From Nocardia carnea NBRC 14403 (GTDB lineage Bacteria; Actinomycetota; Actinomycetes; Mycobacteriales; Mycobacteriaceae), in contig NZ_BAFV01000007.1 of the NCBI RefSeq assembly GCF_000308515.1, positions 62,001 through 126,000 on the forward strand: 64,000 nt of DNA. Direction: 5' to 3'. A model generated the notes under the pieces. That model ran no database searches. It worked only from the letters and a program-made list of their open reading frames with translations, and was not told the origin of the DNA. The number at the start of each line of letters is the position of its first letter. Position 1 is the stretch's first letter. This document shows positions 47,321-57,863 of this stretch, piece after piece. Both the position numbers and the translations under genes were made by a program.

Positions 47321-48703
47321 ATGGCCGTTGGTCGCAGCAAGCGATTACTCGCAGTAGCCGGGGCAGTGGGTTGCCTGGCGCTACTCGGGGGGCCGGGATA
47401 CGCAGCCGCCGAGCCGGGCCGCTCGCCCAAGGTGGAGCAGGGGCCGACCGGAAGTGGTGGCAACGGGGCGACGCCGCCCGGCGATGCCGGTGCGGAATCG
47501 GGCCCCAGTGCACCCCTCGAGATTCCCGGCCGGGCGAACGAGACGCCCGCGGGGCCCGGGGCAGCCGCGCCGGCCCAGGGCGACCGCCCGGGCGCCGGAC
47601 TCGGTACCGGCAGTGCGGGTGCGCCCGCGCCCACCGATGCACCGCCCGCGCCCGCCGGTGTTCCCTCCGCCCAGGAACCGAGCGGTCCGCCTGCCGCGCC
47701 GGGCGCCACCGGGAGCAGTGGTTCGGAATCCGGCGAGGTCGCGCAATGGCAAACTTTGGATATTCCGGGCCGCGATAGTTCCACAGAAACCGGTCCGGCA
47801 GCCGACTCCGCGGCTCCTGCCGCATCAGTGCCCGCACCCAGCGAGGTTGCCGAACCCGTGGGCCCCATCGGTCTGGGCACCGCGCTCGGCACGATTCTCG
47901 GTACCGGTTCGGCAGCGGTCGGGTCGGCGGCGCTCGCGCCCTTGGCGGTGACCGGCTCCGCCGCCGCGGGGACGGGCTCCGCTGCGCTCGGTACCGGTTC
48001 CGCCGCAGTGGGTTCCGCCGGAGCGGGTCTGGGGGTCACCGGATCGGCCGGCCTCGGTACCGGTTCCGCAGTGCTCGGAACGGGCTCGGCCGCAGTGGGT
48101 TCCGCTGGAATCGGCGTGCTGGGTACGGGCTCGGCGGCCCTCGGTTCGGCGGGGGTCGGGGTACTCGGTACCGGTTCGGCCGGGCTCGGTTCGGCCGCAG
48201 TGGGTTCCGCGGCCACGGGTTCGGCGGCCGCCGGTTCCGCCGCGACCGGCTCGGCGGCCCTGGGTTCGGCCGGTGTGGGTTCGGCCGCCCCGCTGCTTCT
48301 TCTCTTGTTGCCCCTGCCGCCGGTTCCGCCGGCTCCGGTCGGGCCGCCGCTGGCGCTGCCCGCCCCCGGTGGCGGCGGTGCGGGCCCCGGCGCGCCCAGT
48401 GTGGTGGACGTCGCGGTCGGGGCGGGTCTTCCTGCCCCCGCGGCCCCGGCTCCCGCCGCGCCCGGTGGTCCGGCGCCTGCTCCGAGCGCGCCACCCGTGG
48501 CCGCTGCGCCGCCGAATCACACCGTGCGTCCGACCAGCGCCGAAGGCGTGCTACCGGAACCGGCGCTGCTGTCGGTGATCGGTGGGCTCGTCGCCCTCGC
48601 CATCGCCGGTGGCGGTTCGGCCGTGATGAGCTATCAGAGCGCCGCACAGGCACAGGCGCGTATCGATGCCGCGCGCTCCGAATTCTTCGGAACGGGTGCG
48701 TGA
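47321..48703 (+). CDS. Exported, membrane-anchored Gly-Ser-Ala repeat protein
   Basis: The 460-residue protein has a signal peptide (MAVGRSKRLLAVAGAVGCLA onward, cleavage likely after YAAA at about 30), a Pro/Gly-rich region with two LEIPGR/LDIPGR elements (about 66 and 146), a Gly-Ser-Ala repeat region (about 195-322), a Leu/Pro-rich spacer, a second Pro/Ala-rich region and a C-terminal membrane segment (about 414-434) with a short charged tail. It resembles PE_PGRS-like low-complexity surface proteins in style but has no PE domain. It overlaps the protease gene by 4 nt. Confidence 0.75.
   Translation: MAVGRSKRLLAVAGAVGCLALLGGPGYAAAEPGRSPKVEQGPTGSGGNGATPPGDAGAESGPSAPLEIPGRANETPAGPGAAAPAQGDRPGAGLGTGSAGAPAPTDAPPAPAGVPSAQEPSGPPAAPGATGSSGSESGEVAQWQTLDIPGRDSSTETGPAADSAAPAASVPAPSEVAEPVGPIGLGTALGTILGTGSAAVGSAALAPLAVTGSAAAGTGSAALGTGSAAVGSAGAGLGVTGSAGLGTGSAVLGTGSAAVGSAGIGVLGTGSAALGSAGVGVLGTGSAGLGSAAVGSAATGSAAAGSAATGSAALGSAGVGSAAPLLLLLLPLPPVPPAPVGPPLALPAPGGGGAGPGAPSVVDVAVGAGLPAPAAPAPAAPGGPAPAPSAPPVAAAPPNHTVRPTSAEGVLPEPALLSVIGGLVALAIAGGGSAVMSYQSAAQAQARIDAARSEFFGTGA
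47903..48286 (+). repeat. Degenerate Gly-Ser-Ala coding repeats
   Basis: About 128 codons consist of variations on GTGSAALGSAGVG-like units (for example GTGSAAVGSAG, VLGTGSAALGSAG). At the DNA level the units are irregular, with GGTACCGGTTC and GGGTTCGGC recurring, so slippage-driven length change is possible. Repeat length is likely to vary between strains. Confidence 0.7.
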
Positions 48704-49221
48704 TCGCGATGACACAGAGCAAAACACAAAGCACTCGCGCCTACCGTCGCGTCGCGGCCGCCGTGGACGCGGTGTGCGCGATCGCCGCCGACGCCGACGC
48801 CACCACCTTGGACCAGGTGGTGGACGCAGTGGCCACCGAGCGGGGCAGGCCGATCGAGATCACCGACGCCGATCTCGGCCCCGGGGTCTGCGGGCAGCGG
48901 CGGTATTACCCGGCCAAGGACATCATCGTGCTGGCCAGCGCGCTGCCGAGTCGCGACCATACGCTCGCGCACGAGCTGGGCCATATCGTTTTCGACCACG
49001 AGGGTGCCCCGGCCACCGAGGTGACGCTCGAGGTGAGTGACGATCTGATCGCCTACATGCTGAGTCAGCGTGCACATCAGACCGCCGTCGAGGACGGCGA
49101 GAACGACCAGGCCGAATGGGAGGCCGAAACGTTCGCCGCCATGCTGATGACACGTTTGCGCGTTTTCAACAGCCGGGGCGCGGGCGTCTCGGTCCTTCGA
49201 TTCGATGAGGCTCTGGGATGA
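48700..49221 (+). CDS. ImmA/IrrE-type metallo-endopeptidase
   Basis: The 173-residue protein carries HELGH at residues 91-95 (THTLAHELGHIVF-like context) and a later Glu-rich helix (EWEAETFAAMLMT) that supplies the third zinc ligand, as in the ImmA/IrrE family. Such proteases cleave or inactivate XRE-type repressors on an inducing signal. GTG 48700 overlaps the upstream stop; ATG 48709 is an alternative. It is coupled to the membrane-protein gene (ATGA), and an EspR-like XRE regulator lies convergent 1.2 kb away. Confidence 0.85.
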   Translation: MIAMTQSKTQSTRAYRRVAAAVDAVCAIAADADATTLDQVVDAVATERGRPIEITDADLGPGVCGQRRYYPAKDIIVLASALPSRDHTLAHELGHIVFDHEGAPATEVTLEVSDDLIAYMLSQRAHQTAVEDGENDQAEWEAETFAAMLMTRLRVFNSRGAGVSVLRFDEALG

Positions 49222-50240
49222 CGTTCTGGTTGACCGCCCTCCTGGTTTGGGTCGCCGCCGGCGCTCGGGTGGGACGTGTTCTCGTCAAACCGGCGACCAC
49301 CGCCCGGGTGGCGATCGTGGTCGCCGTTGCCGCCGTGGCGTTGGCCTGTACCGCGGCGATACCTGATGTGGGGCTGGCGATCGACAATCTATTGCCCGGT
49401 GGTCTGCCCGGTGGGTTGCTGTCCGAGGGCGTGGTCGTCGGTGCCTGGCTGCTGTTCGTCACCGCGACCTCGGTGGTTGCTTCCGCGGCCTGGCCGGTGG
49501 TTTCGCGCCGGAATCTGCGCCAGATCGCCTGGGGGATATACGGTCTCGGGGTTCTGGCGATCGCCGCCGCGGTGCTGTGGTCGTTCACCCTCGGCTGGGC
49601 CGTCGTCGCGGCGGCGGGGATTTTCATCGTGGTGACCGGGCTGCGCAATCTCAGTTGGACGGCGCTGGGTCGCGGTATCGCTATCTATATCGCCGGAACC
49701 GCACTGGTGATCGGCCTGGCCGCCGGGCAGATTCAGCGCGGCCTCACCGACGCTCCCGGCGCCGAGCCGGGCATGCCGACGTGGGCGTGGCCGCTGTGGC
49801 AGGTTGCCGCGCTGCTGATCGCGTTCGGTGCGGTGTGGATCGTGGTCGAGATGTGGTTGCGGGCGCGGTTGTTGCTGCGCCGCGTGCAGAGCCTGCACAA
49901 GGTGATGGTGAAGCGGTTCCCGGAGGTGGTCCAGGAGGAGACCGGGACATCCACCCAGCTCAAGGCCTCGGATCGGGTCGCGCAGATCATGGACGCGCTG
50001 TACCTGCAGTCGGGCGGGGGAGTGGAGATCGCTGCCGCCGGTGATCCCCCGCCGGCGATCGGCCGGCGGGCCGAGCGCGTTGCCGAGTGGGCCAAGCATC
50101 CGCTGGGACCGGCCGTGGTGGATGCCCGGTGGATCGCGCCGCCGGAGGGGATCAGCCCGCGCGGCTGGGTGCAGGCGATTGCCCAGGCCTTCGATGCGCT
50201 GCCGGAACAGGCCGCACAACCGGAGCCTGCTACACGCTAG
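49218..50240 (+). CDS. Polytopic membrane protein (MAB_1171c-like)
   Basis: The 340-residue protein has about seven hydrophobic helices in the first 215 residues (for example 31-48, 70-92, 125-145, 193-213) and a C-terminal cytosolic domain with VQSLHKVMVKRFPEVVQEET and later RAERVAEWAKHPLGPAVVDA. Proteins of this build are recurrently found next to ImmA/IrrE proteases and XRE regulators in actinobacteria. It could be a sensor that triggers the protease. No transport motif was recognised. Confidence 0.7.
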   Translation: MTFWLTALLVWVAAGARVGRVLVKPATTARVAIVVAVAAVALACTAAIPDVGLAIDNLLPGGLPGGLLSEGVVVGAWLLFVTATSVVASAAWPVVSRRNLRQIAWGIYGLGVLAIAAAVLWSFTLGWAVVAAAGIFIVVTGLRNLSWTALGRGIAIYIAGTALVIGLAAGQIQRGLTDAPGAEPGMPTWAWPLWQVAALLIAFGAVWIVVEMWLRARLLLRRVQSLHKVMVKRFPEVVQEETGTSTQLKASDRVAQIMDALYLQSGGGVEIAAAGDPPPAIGRRAERVAEWAKHPLGPAVVDARWIAPPEGISPRGWVQAIAQAFDALPEQAAQPEPATR

Positions 50241-50427
50241 TTGCCCGAGGTATGCGGTACGTCCGTTACGTCACTGTGATAACACTCGGAGCGGCTCGGG
50301 AATGATGCCGAGTGGTCGGTACTGTGATTATCGGACACCGCAGATCTCGAGGCTTGACGATACTGCTGCCGCAGAAATTCTTCCCTGCTCGGCCGCCGGT
50401 ATGACGGTTACCCCCTGGCAGGAACGA

Positions 50428-50461
50428 GCACGGTGCGAACCCGAGGGGGATCGCACCGTGC
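50428..50461. terminator. Bidirectional hairpin between the membrane-protein and espR-like genes
   Basis: GCACGGTGCGA and TCGCACCGTGC form a perfect 11-bp stem around a 12-nt loop, followed on the plus strand by CTGTTTCC. The flanking genes converge here. Confidence 0.75.
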
Positions 50462-50473
50462 CTGTTTCCGGTT

Positions 50474-50890
50474 CTATTCCGTTCCGTCCGGAGGAACTTC
50501 GGGCAAACCCTCGCTGGCACGCAGTTTCTCCGCCATGGAGGTCAGCAGGTTCTGCGACTCCTCGGAGAGGTCGAAGGCCCGGCTGGACAGCCGACGCAGC
50601 CCGTAACCCTGTAGCTGCGCTAGGAGTTCGAGGTCGTGGTCGATCTTCGCGGCGTAGATGTCGTTGAAGAAGTAGTCGGGCTTGACCTTGAAGAACTTCG
50701 CCAGGGCGGCGACCGTCTCATCGGACGGATTCGTCCGCTGGCCCGACCGTAACTGCGACAGATACGGTTTGGAGATCGGATGACCGGATGCCGTCAGTGC
50801 GGCCGCTACCTCTGCATTGGTGTGCGGCTTACGCCCCGGGGGATGCACGGTTTCGAACAGCTTGTTCAGCCGCGCCGCGAAATCAGCCAT
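50474..50890 (-). CDS. EspR-like XRE-family regulator
   Basis: The 138-residue protein begins MADFAARLNKLFETVHPPGR and has ISKPYLSQLRSGQRTNPSDE (helix-turn-helix) and AALAKFFKVKPDYFF, very like EspR of M. tuberculosis, a nucleoid-associated protein that activates espACD for ESX-1. Its C-terminal helices would form the dimer interface. It is convergent with the repeat-protein/protease operon. The spacing to fadA5 (434 nt) is unusually long for this strand and holds a structured region. Confidence 0.85.
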   Translation of the reverse strand: MADFAARLNKLFETVHPPGRKPHTNAEVAAALTASGHPISKPYLSQLRSGQRTNPSDETVAALAKFFKVKPDYFFNDIYAAKIDHDLELLAQLQGYGLRRLSSRAFDLSEESQNLLTSMAEKLRASEGLPEVPPDGTE

Positions 50891-51323
50891 TGTGAGCCGC
50901 CCAATTCCCTTCACTGTACTAACAGTCGTTATCTCGGATACCTATCATTGATATTAGCGGCTCAGTAACTGAAAACCTACGCCTGGTTCAGGATTTCCTT
51001 GAAGCTTCTAGGTTGTATCCGGGGAAGTGGACCGCGGTATCGCGTTTGCGGGTTACCCCGCACGGAACTTGTGGGCCGGTAATACCGCCAGGTAGCCGCC
51101 CCTCCGGGGGGTGTTCCCGGACGGGCGGCGAGTAGCCTTCGGATTGCTGATGCCCCTTCTGGAGCGCTGTATAGCACTTTGTGTGGCGTACGACACGTCT
51201 GCTCAACGGTGAGATGAACGTTCAACCTACGTGTGGAAATTACGGAGATCCGGGGCTCATGCCTGTGAAGGGGCACTAACACCCCGGATCCGCTGGATCA
51301 TCGGTCGTGAATTCGACGTACTG
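50891..51323 (-). other. 433-nt gene-free region upstream of the EspR-like gene, with a strong hairpin
   Basis: No gene was recognised. The part next to the start codon is A+T-rich (50915-50980) and suits a promoter. At 51095-51129, GCCGCCC-C-TCCGGG pairs with CCCGGA-C-GGGCGGC with one C-C mismatch, and GGTAATACC-like and GGGTAACCC-like repeats flank it. The hairpin could end fadA5 transcription or fold in a long 5' leader of the EspR-like gene. Confidence 0.45.
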
Positions 51324-53902
<2,579 letters not shown>

Positions 53903-53921
53903 GCGCCGCGGCACCACGCCT

Positions 53922-53954
53922 CCGGCCCCGGGTACCGCTGGTATCCGGGGCCGG
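53922..53954 (+). terminator. Hairpin terminator after cyp125
   Basis: CCGGCCCCGGGTACC pairs with GGTATCCGGGGCCGG (one G-T wobble) around GCT, a 15-bp stem 19 nt after the cyp125 stop. No T-tract follows. Confidence 0.7.
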
Positions 53955-54011
53955 AACGTAACCGGCTCAGAGTGTGCGCCCGCGCCGTTGTGGCGGCGGC
54001 GCGGCCCACAG

Positions 54012-54238
54012 TTCGGCCCCGCATCCACAGGGTGCGGGGCCGAAGCTTTGCAAGGGGCCGGGAGCGGTTCCATACCGGGCTCTCGAGATCCGGGCCCACC
54101 TCTCCGGCCGGGCGATGACGACGGCCGTGGCTCTGTTGCGCCGGAGCTGCCGCGCCGCCGGTGCCGTGGCCGGTTGCCGGCATTCGGCGAGTGAACACGA
54201 AACGGCCCCGCACTTCCGAGGAGTGCGGGGCCGTTTCG
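54012..54238. other. Two further strong hairpins in the cyp125 / isomerase-like intergenic region
   Basis: The 387-nt gap 53903-54289 has no gene. TTCGGCCCCGCA (54012-54023) pairs with TGCGGGGCCGAA (54033-54044), and CGAAACGGCCCCGCAC (54198-54213) pairs with GTGCGGGGCCGTTTCG (54223-54238), both perfectly. They share the core CGGCCCCGCA and may be paralogous terminators or structured RNA. Confidence 0.6.
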
Positions 54239-54289
54239 GTATAGAAAGCCGATCGGCGGGCGGACCGTGAGGGGTCGGCCTGCCGCCGA

Positions 54290-54706
54290 TCAGCCGACCG
54301 GGGTGGCCGTGGCCATCGCGCGATCTACTTCCCAGAACGCACGGAGGGCCAGAATCTTCCCGGAGTCGTCCACCTTGTAGGTGAAAACACCTTCGGCGTC
54401 GATACGATGCCCGCCGATGGTACTGCGGATCGTGCCGGTGAACGCGACCTCCGCGCCGCAGGCGAAGGAATCACCGAACAAGAACTCGATCGAATCGGTG
54501 CCGGCGATCGCCTTGTCCCAGAACGCCGAAATCGCCTCGGGGCCGCGGTGTCCCTTGCCTTCGGGGTCGAAACCGGAGGGGCCGATCGGGTCCTCGACGA
54601 TCCCGTCCGGCGCGAACAGTGCGAGCCAGGCGTCCTTGTCCCGGGCGCGGACAGCGGCCTGCGAGGCCAGACCGGCTGCACGTGCGGGATGTTCGTCGCT
54701 GCTCAT
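54290..54706 (-). CDS. Ketosteroid-isomerase-like NTF2-fold protein
   Basis: The 138-residue protein has the ketosteroid isomerase layout: IVEDPIG with Asp39 at the place of the proton-shuttling Asp38/40, and RIDAEGVFTYKV with Asp103 at that of Asp99/103. The tyrosine that completes the oxyanion hole in classical enzymes (in VQRY) is not present; the region reads LASQAAVRARDKDAW. It may isomerise Delta5-3-ketosteroids or be a binding protein. It is near the ltp3/ltp4 operon on the same strand, 35 nt from the LLM gene. Confidence 0.6.
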   Translation of the reverse strand: MSSDEHPARAAGLASQAAVRARDKDAWLALFAPDGIVEDPIGPSGFDPEGKGHRGPEAISAFWDKAIAGTDSIEFLFGDSFACGAEVAFTGTIRSTIGGHRIDAEGVFTYKVDDSGKILALRAFWEVDRAMATATPVG

Positions 54707-54741
54707 GAGTTTCCTCTCGACAAGCCGTGGTGGCTGTCCGT

Positions 54742-55623
54742 TCAGGTGATCGGGTTCTGGATGTTCTCGTCGGCGAATTTGCGCAGCGCGTCCTTCTTCG
54801 CCTCGATATCTCCGTCGAATCCGATACCGGCGGCCAGCCAGGGGATCACGATCGCGTCGGTGACGCCGGCGTCGTACTGCTCCTGGTAGCCGTCGCGGCC
54901 GAACTTGTCCACGCAGACGGCCTGGATCTCGAACGGCACATCGGCGCGGTCGTGTTCGGCGCGTAGTTCACCGAGCCGGGCGATGGTGGACTGCAGATCT
55001 TCGAACTTCATCATCGCCGAGGTCCAGCCGTCGCCCACCCGGGCCGCACGGCGCAGTGCCACCTCGGTATGGCCGCCGATGTAGAACGGAACCGGTTCGC
55101 TCGGCGCCGGACTCATCTGTAGTTCGTCGAAATCGAAGAATTCACCGTGGTACTTGACCATGCCGCCCGCGAGGACCTTTTTGATGACCTCGATCATCTC
55201 GTCGACCCGCGCACCGCGGCGCGCATACGGCACCCCGCACCATTCGAATTCCTCCGGCGCCCAGCCGATCCCCACACCGAACCCGAACCGGTTACCGGAA
55301 AGATTCGCCACCGACCCGACCTGGCGGGCGAGCAGCAGTGGATTCCGGGAACCGAGTTTGAGCACGTTGGTGTAGAAGCGGAGCCGGGTGGTCACCGCGG
55401 CCATGGCGGTCGCGGCGATCAGCGGATCCACCCACGGGGTGTCCGGGCCCCAGAACCGGGCGCCGTCCGGGGTGTAGGGATATTTCGCTGCCTGGGATTT
55501 CATATAGAACAGCGAATCCGGCAGCGCGATCGAGCTGAACCCGACCTCCTCCGCGGTTTTAGCCAGTTCGGGCAGCTGTTCCAGCGGGCTGAGCGCGACC
55601 CCGAGGCTGAATTTCAGCGTCAT
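54742..55623 (-). CDS. LLM-class F420-dependent oxidoreductase
   Basis: The 293-residue TIM-barrel protein begins MTLKFSLGVALSPLEQLPEL and has RLRFYTNVLKLGSRNPLLLA, FGFGVGIGWAPEEFEWCG and VPFYIGGHTEVALRRAARVG, the luciferase-like F420-binding pattern. Its ATG overlaps the ltp3 stop (ATGA). Together with ltp3-ltp4-DUF35 it belongs to a KstR-regulated operon, so a steroid side-chain substrate is likely, but the reaction is unknown. Confidence 0.85.
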   Translation of the reverse strand: MTLKFSLGVALSPLEQLPELAKTAEEVGFSSIALPDSLFYMKSQAAKYPYTPDGARFWGPDTPWVDPLIAATAMAAVTTRLRFYTNVLKLGSRNPLLLARQVGSVANLSGNRFGFGVGIGWAPEEFEWCGVPYARRGARVDEMIEVIKKVLAGGMVKYHGEFFDFDELQMSPAPSEPVPFYIGGHTEVALRRAARVGDGWTSAMMKFEDLQSTIARLGELRAEHDRADVPFEIQAVCVDKFGRDGYQEQYDAGVTDAIVIPWLAAGIGFDGDIEAKKDALRKFADENIQNPIT

Positions 55624-56786
55624 GGGCGTTCCGACCCGACGACCCACATCGAGAAGTACTGCGAGCCACCACCGTAGGCGTGGCCGAGCGCCTTGCGGGC
55701 GTTCTCGACCTGGTAGTCACCGGCCCGGCCCATCACCTGCTTGGCGGCCTCGGCGAAGCGGATCATGCCGGACGCGCCGATCGGGTTGGACGAGAGCACT
55801 CCGCCCGACGGGTTCACCGGCAGCGTTCCGCCGATTTCGGTTTCCCCTTTGTCGGTGAGCTTCCAGCCGTCGCCGGGGGCGGCGAAACCGAGGTTCTCCA
55901 GCCACATCGGCTCGAACCAGGAGAAGGGCACATAGATTTCGGCGGCATCGATCTCGGCCAGCGGGTCGGTGATCCCGGCCTGCGCCCAGAGCGCCTTGGC
56001 CGCATCCTGCCCGGCCTGCGGGTTCACCTGGTCGCGGCCGGCGTAGGCCAGCGGTTCGGTACGCATGGCGGTGGCGTGGATCCAGCCGACCTTCTTGCCG
56101 GACGCCTCCACTGCGGTGGCCGATTCCTCGCCGCCGATCACCACGGCGCAGGCGCCGTCGGAGGAGGGGCAGGTTTCGTCGAACCGGATGGGATCCCACA
56201 GAACCTGCGAGGCGAGGACCTCTTCCATGGTCTTGTCACCCTGTTTGAGGTGTGCGTGCGGGTTCTTGGCCCCGTTGCGGCGATCCTTGGCGGCAACCAT
56301 CGCGCCCACGTGCAGCGGCGCGTTCGACCGTCGGATATAGGACCGCACGTGGGGCGCGAAGTAGCCGCCCGCACCCGCGCCCACCGGCATGGTGAACGGC
56401 ACCGGAATCGACAGTGCCCACATGGCATTCGATTCCGACTGCTTCTCCCAGGAGATGGCGAGCACCTTCTCGTGCACACCGCCCTGCACCATATTGGCGG
56501 CCACACACGCCGTGGAGCCGCCGACCGAACCGGCGGTGTGCACGCGCAGCAGCGGTTTCCCGGGCGCACCCAGCGCATCCGCCAGGTACAGCTCGGGCAT
56601 CATCATGCCCTCGAACATGTCCGGGGCCTTGCCGATCACGATGGCGTCGATATCGGCCATGGTCAGGCCGGAATCGGCCAGTGCCCGGTCGATCGCCTCC
56701 CGGCACATCCCGGCCATCGAGACATCGCCGCGCTTGGCGACGTGATGGGTCTGTCCGGTGCCCAGCACCGCGGCGGGGAAACTCAT
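55620..56786 (-). CDS. ltp3: Ltp3, SCP2-thiolase-fold aldol-lyase-type protein
   Basis: The 388-residue protein has the thiolase-like fold of the Ltp family, with VHTAGSVGGSTACVAANMVQ in the nucleophile region, SESNAMWALSIPVPFT and GGVLSSNPIGASGMIRFAEA. No cysteine sits at the usual thiolase nucleophile position, which suits aldolase-type C-C cleavage. Ltp3 and Ltp4 of Rhodococcus act in the breakdown of C24-branched side chains of plant sterols. The gene overlaps ltp4 by 4 nt. Confidence 0.87.
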   Translation of the reverse strand: MSFPAAVLGTGQTHHVAKRGDVSMAGMCREAIDRALADSGLTMADIDAIVIGKAPDMFEGMMMPELYLADALGAPGKPLLRVHTAGSVGGSTACVAANMVQGGVHEKVLAISWEKQSESNAMWALSIPVPFTMPVGAGAGGYFAPHVRSYIRRSNAPLHVGAMVAAKDRRNGAKNPHAHLKQGDKTMEEVLASQVLWDPIRFDETCPSSDGACAVVIGGEESATAVEASGKKVGWIHATAMRTEPLAYAGRDQVNPQAGQDAAKALWAQAGITDPLAEIDAAEIYVPFSWFEPMWLENLGFAAPGDGWKLTDKGETEIGGTLPVNPSGGVLSSNPIGASGMIRFAEAAKQVMGRAGDYQVENARKALGHAYGGGSQYFSMWVVGSERP

Positions 56787-57850
56787 CGGCGGGCCTCCGA
56801 ATCCAGGACTGTCACAAGGTTCTGTTGCAGGGCCGGGCCGCTGGTGGCGTGCGCCAGCGTGCGCTCGGCGGTGCCCGCCATGATGGGCAGCGCGGCATAG
56901 CCGATGCGTTCCAGCCCGGTGGCGAACATGGGGTTGGCGGCCAGCGCACCGCCGGTCGGATTGACCTTGGTCTCCGGTTTCAGTCCCAGCGCCTCGGCGA
57001 GGATGAGCTGCTGGTGGCTGAAGGGTGCGTGCAGTTCGGCGACGTCGATACCGCTGGTATCGCCGTTCGTCACTGCCTGCCCGGCGGCGGCCGCCGAGGG
57101 GGAGACGGTCAGATCGCGGGCGCCCAGCACGCTGGAATCGATCCGATGCGACATCCCGGTGATCCACGCGGGACGTTGGCACAGTTCGCGGGCGCGATCA
57201 CCGGCGGCGAGCACGATCGCGGCGGCACCGTCGGTGATGGGCGCACAGTCGTGTTCCCGCAGCGGGTCGGCGACGTAGGGCGCGGCGAGCAGCTCGTCGA
57301 TCGATTTACCGTCGACGGTGTGCGCGGCCGAGGCGGCGGCCATATCGCGTTCGGTCCAGCGTCCGGCGTCGAGCCCGGCCCGGGCCTGCAACCCGGCGAC
57401 GGACAACGCGTCCGGCCACAGCGGCGCGACCAGGTAGGGGTCGAGCTGGGTGGTGAGGACCTTGCGCAGGGTGCTCGCGGAGGATTTTCCGAAGCCGTAG
57501 ACGAGAGCCGTCTCGACCTGTCCGGAGCGGATTTTCACCCACGCCTCGTACAGGGCCCAGGCGGCGTCCATCTCCACATGCGATTCGTTGATCGGCGGGA
57601 CGGCGCCGATCGAGTCGATCGCGGAGATGAACGAGAAGGACCGGCCGGCCAGGTAGTCCGACGATCCGGAGCACCAGAAGCCGATATCGGACTTGGTGAT
57701 GCCCAGCTGGTCGTAGATCTGCTGGAAACAGGGCACCAGCATCTCCACGCCGTTGGTGGTGCCGTAGGTCTCCGACACATGCGGTGCGTGCGCGAAGCCG
57801 ACGACGGCGATCTCGGTGGCGTTGTCGATGGAACGCTCGGTGATGGTCAC
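56783..57850 (-). CDS. ltp4: Ltp4, SCP2-thiolase-fold aldol-lyase-type protein
   Basis: The 355-residue protein has EIAVVGFAHAPHVSETYGTT, FWCSGSSDYLAGRSFSFISA (Ltp-type nucleophile region with a cysteine) and CAPITDGAAAIVLAA, with KVNPTGGALAANPMFATGL near the end. Length equals that of Rv3522 (Ltp4). GTG 57850 is chosen by homology. It precedes ltp3 and follows the DUF35 gene; aldolase activity of such proteins needs a DUF35 partner, as in Ltp2-ChsH2. Confidence 0.87.
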   Translation of the reverse strand: MTITERSIDNATEIAVVGFAHAPHVSETYGTTNGVEMLVPCFQQIYDQLGITKSDIGFWCSGSSDYLAGRSFSFISAIDSIGAVPPINESHVEMDAAWALYEAWVKIRSGQVETALVYGFGKSSASTLRKVLTTQLDPYLVAPLWPDALSVAGLQARAGLDAGRWTERDMAAASAAHTVDGKSIDELLAAPYVADPLREHDCAPITDGAAAIVLAAGDRARELCQRPAWITGMSHRIDSSVLGARDLTVSPSAAAAGQAVTNGDTSGIDVAELHAPFSHQQLILAEALGLKPETKVNPTGGALAANPMFATGLERIGYAALPIMAGTAERTLAHATSGPALQQNLVTVLDSEARR

Positions 57851-57863
57851 GCGGGGAGCCCTC

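Noticed and set aside
46653..47357. Open frame of 234 codons upstream of the repeat-protein gene
   Set aside because: No homology, no ribosome site, many rare-looking residues, and it overlaps the probable promoter region.
47903..48286. PE_PGRS protein
   Set aside because: The Gly-Ser-Ala repeats look similar in style, but there is a signal peptide and a C-terminal anchor and no PE domain.
48036..48734. Arg/Pro-rich minus-strand frame opposite the repeat protein
   Set aside because: It is the mirror of Gly/Ala/Ser codons and has no independent support.
51061..51180. Possible c-di-AMP (ydaO-type) riboswitch
   Set aside because: The strong hairpin and GGTAA-type repeats are suggestive, but the conserved core elements could not be matched by eye.
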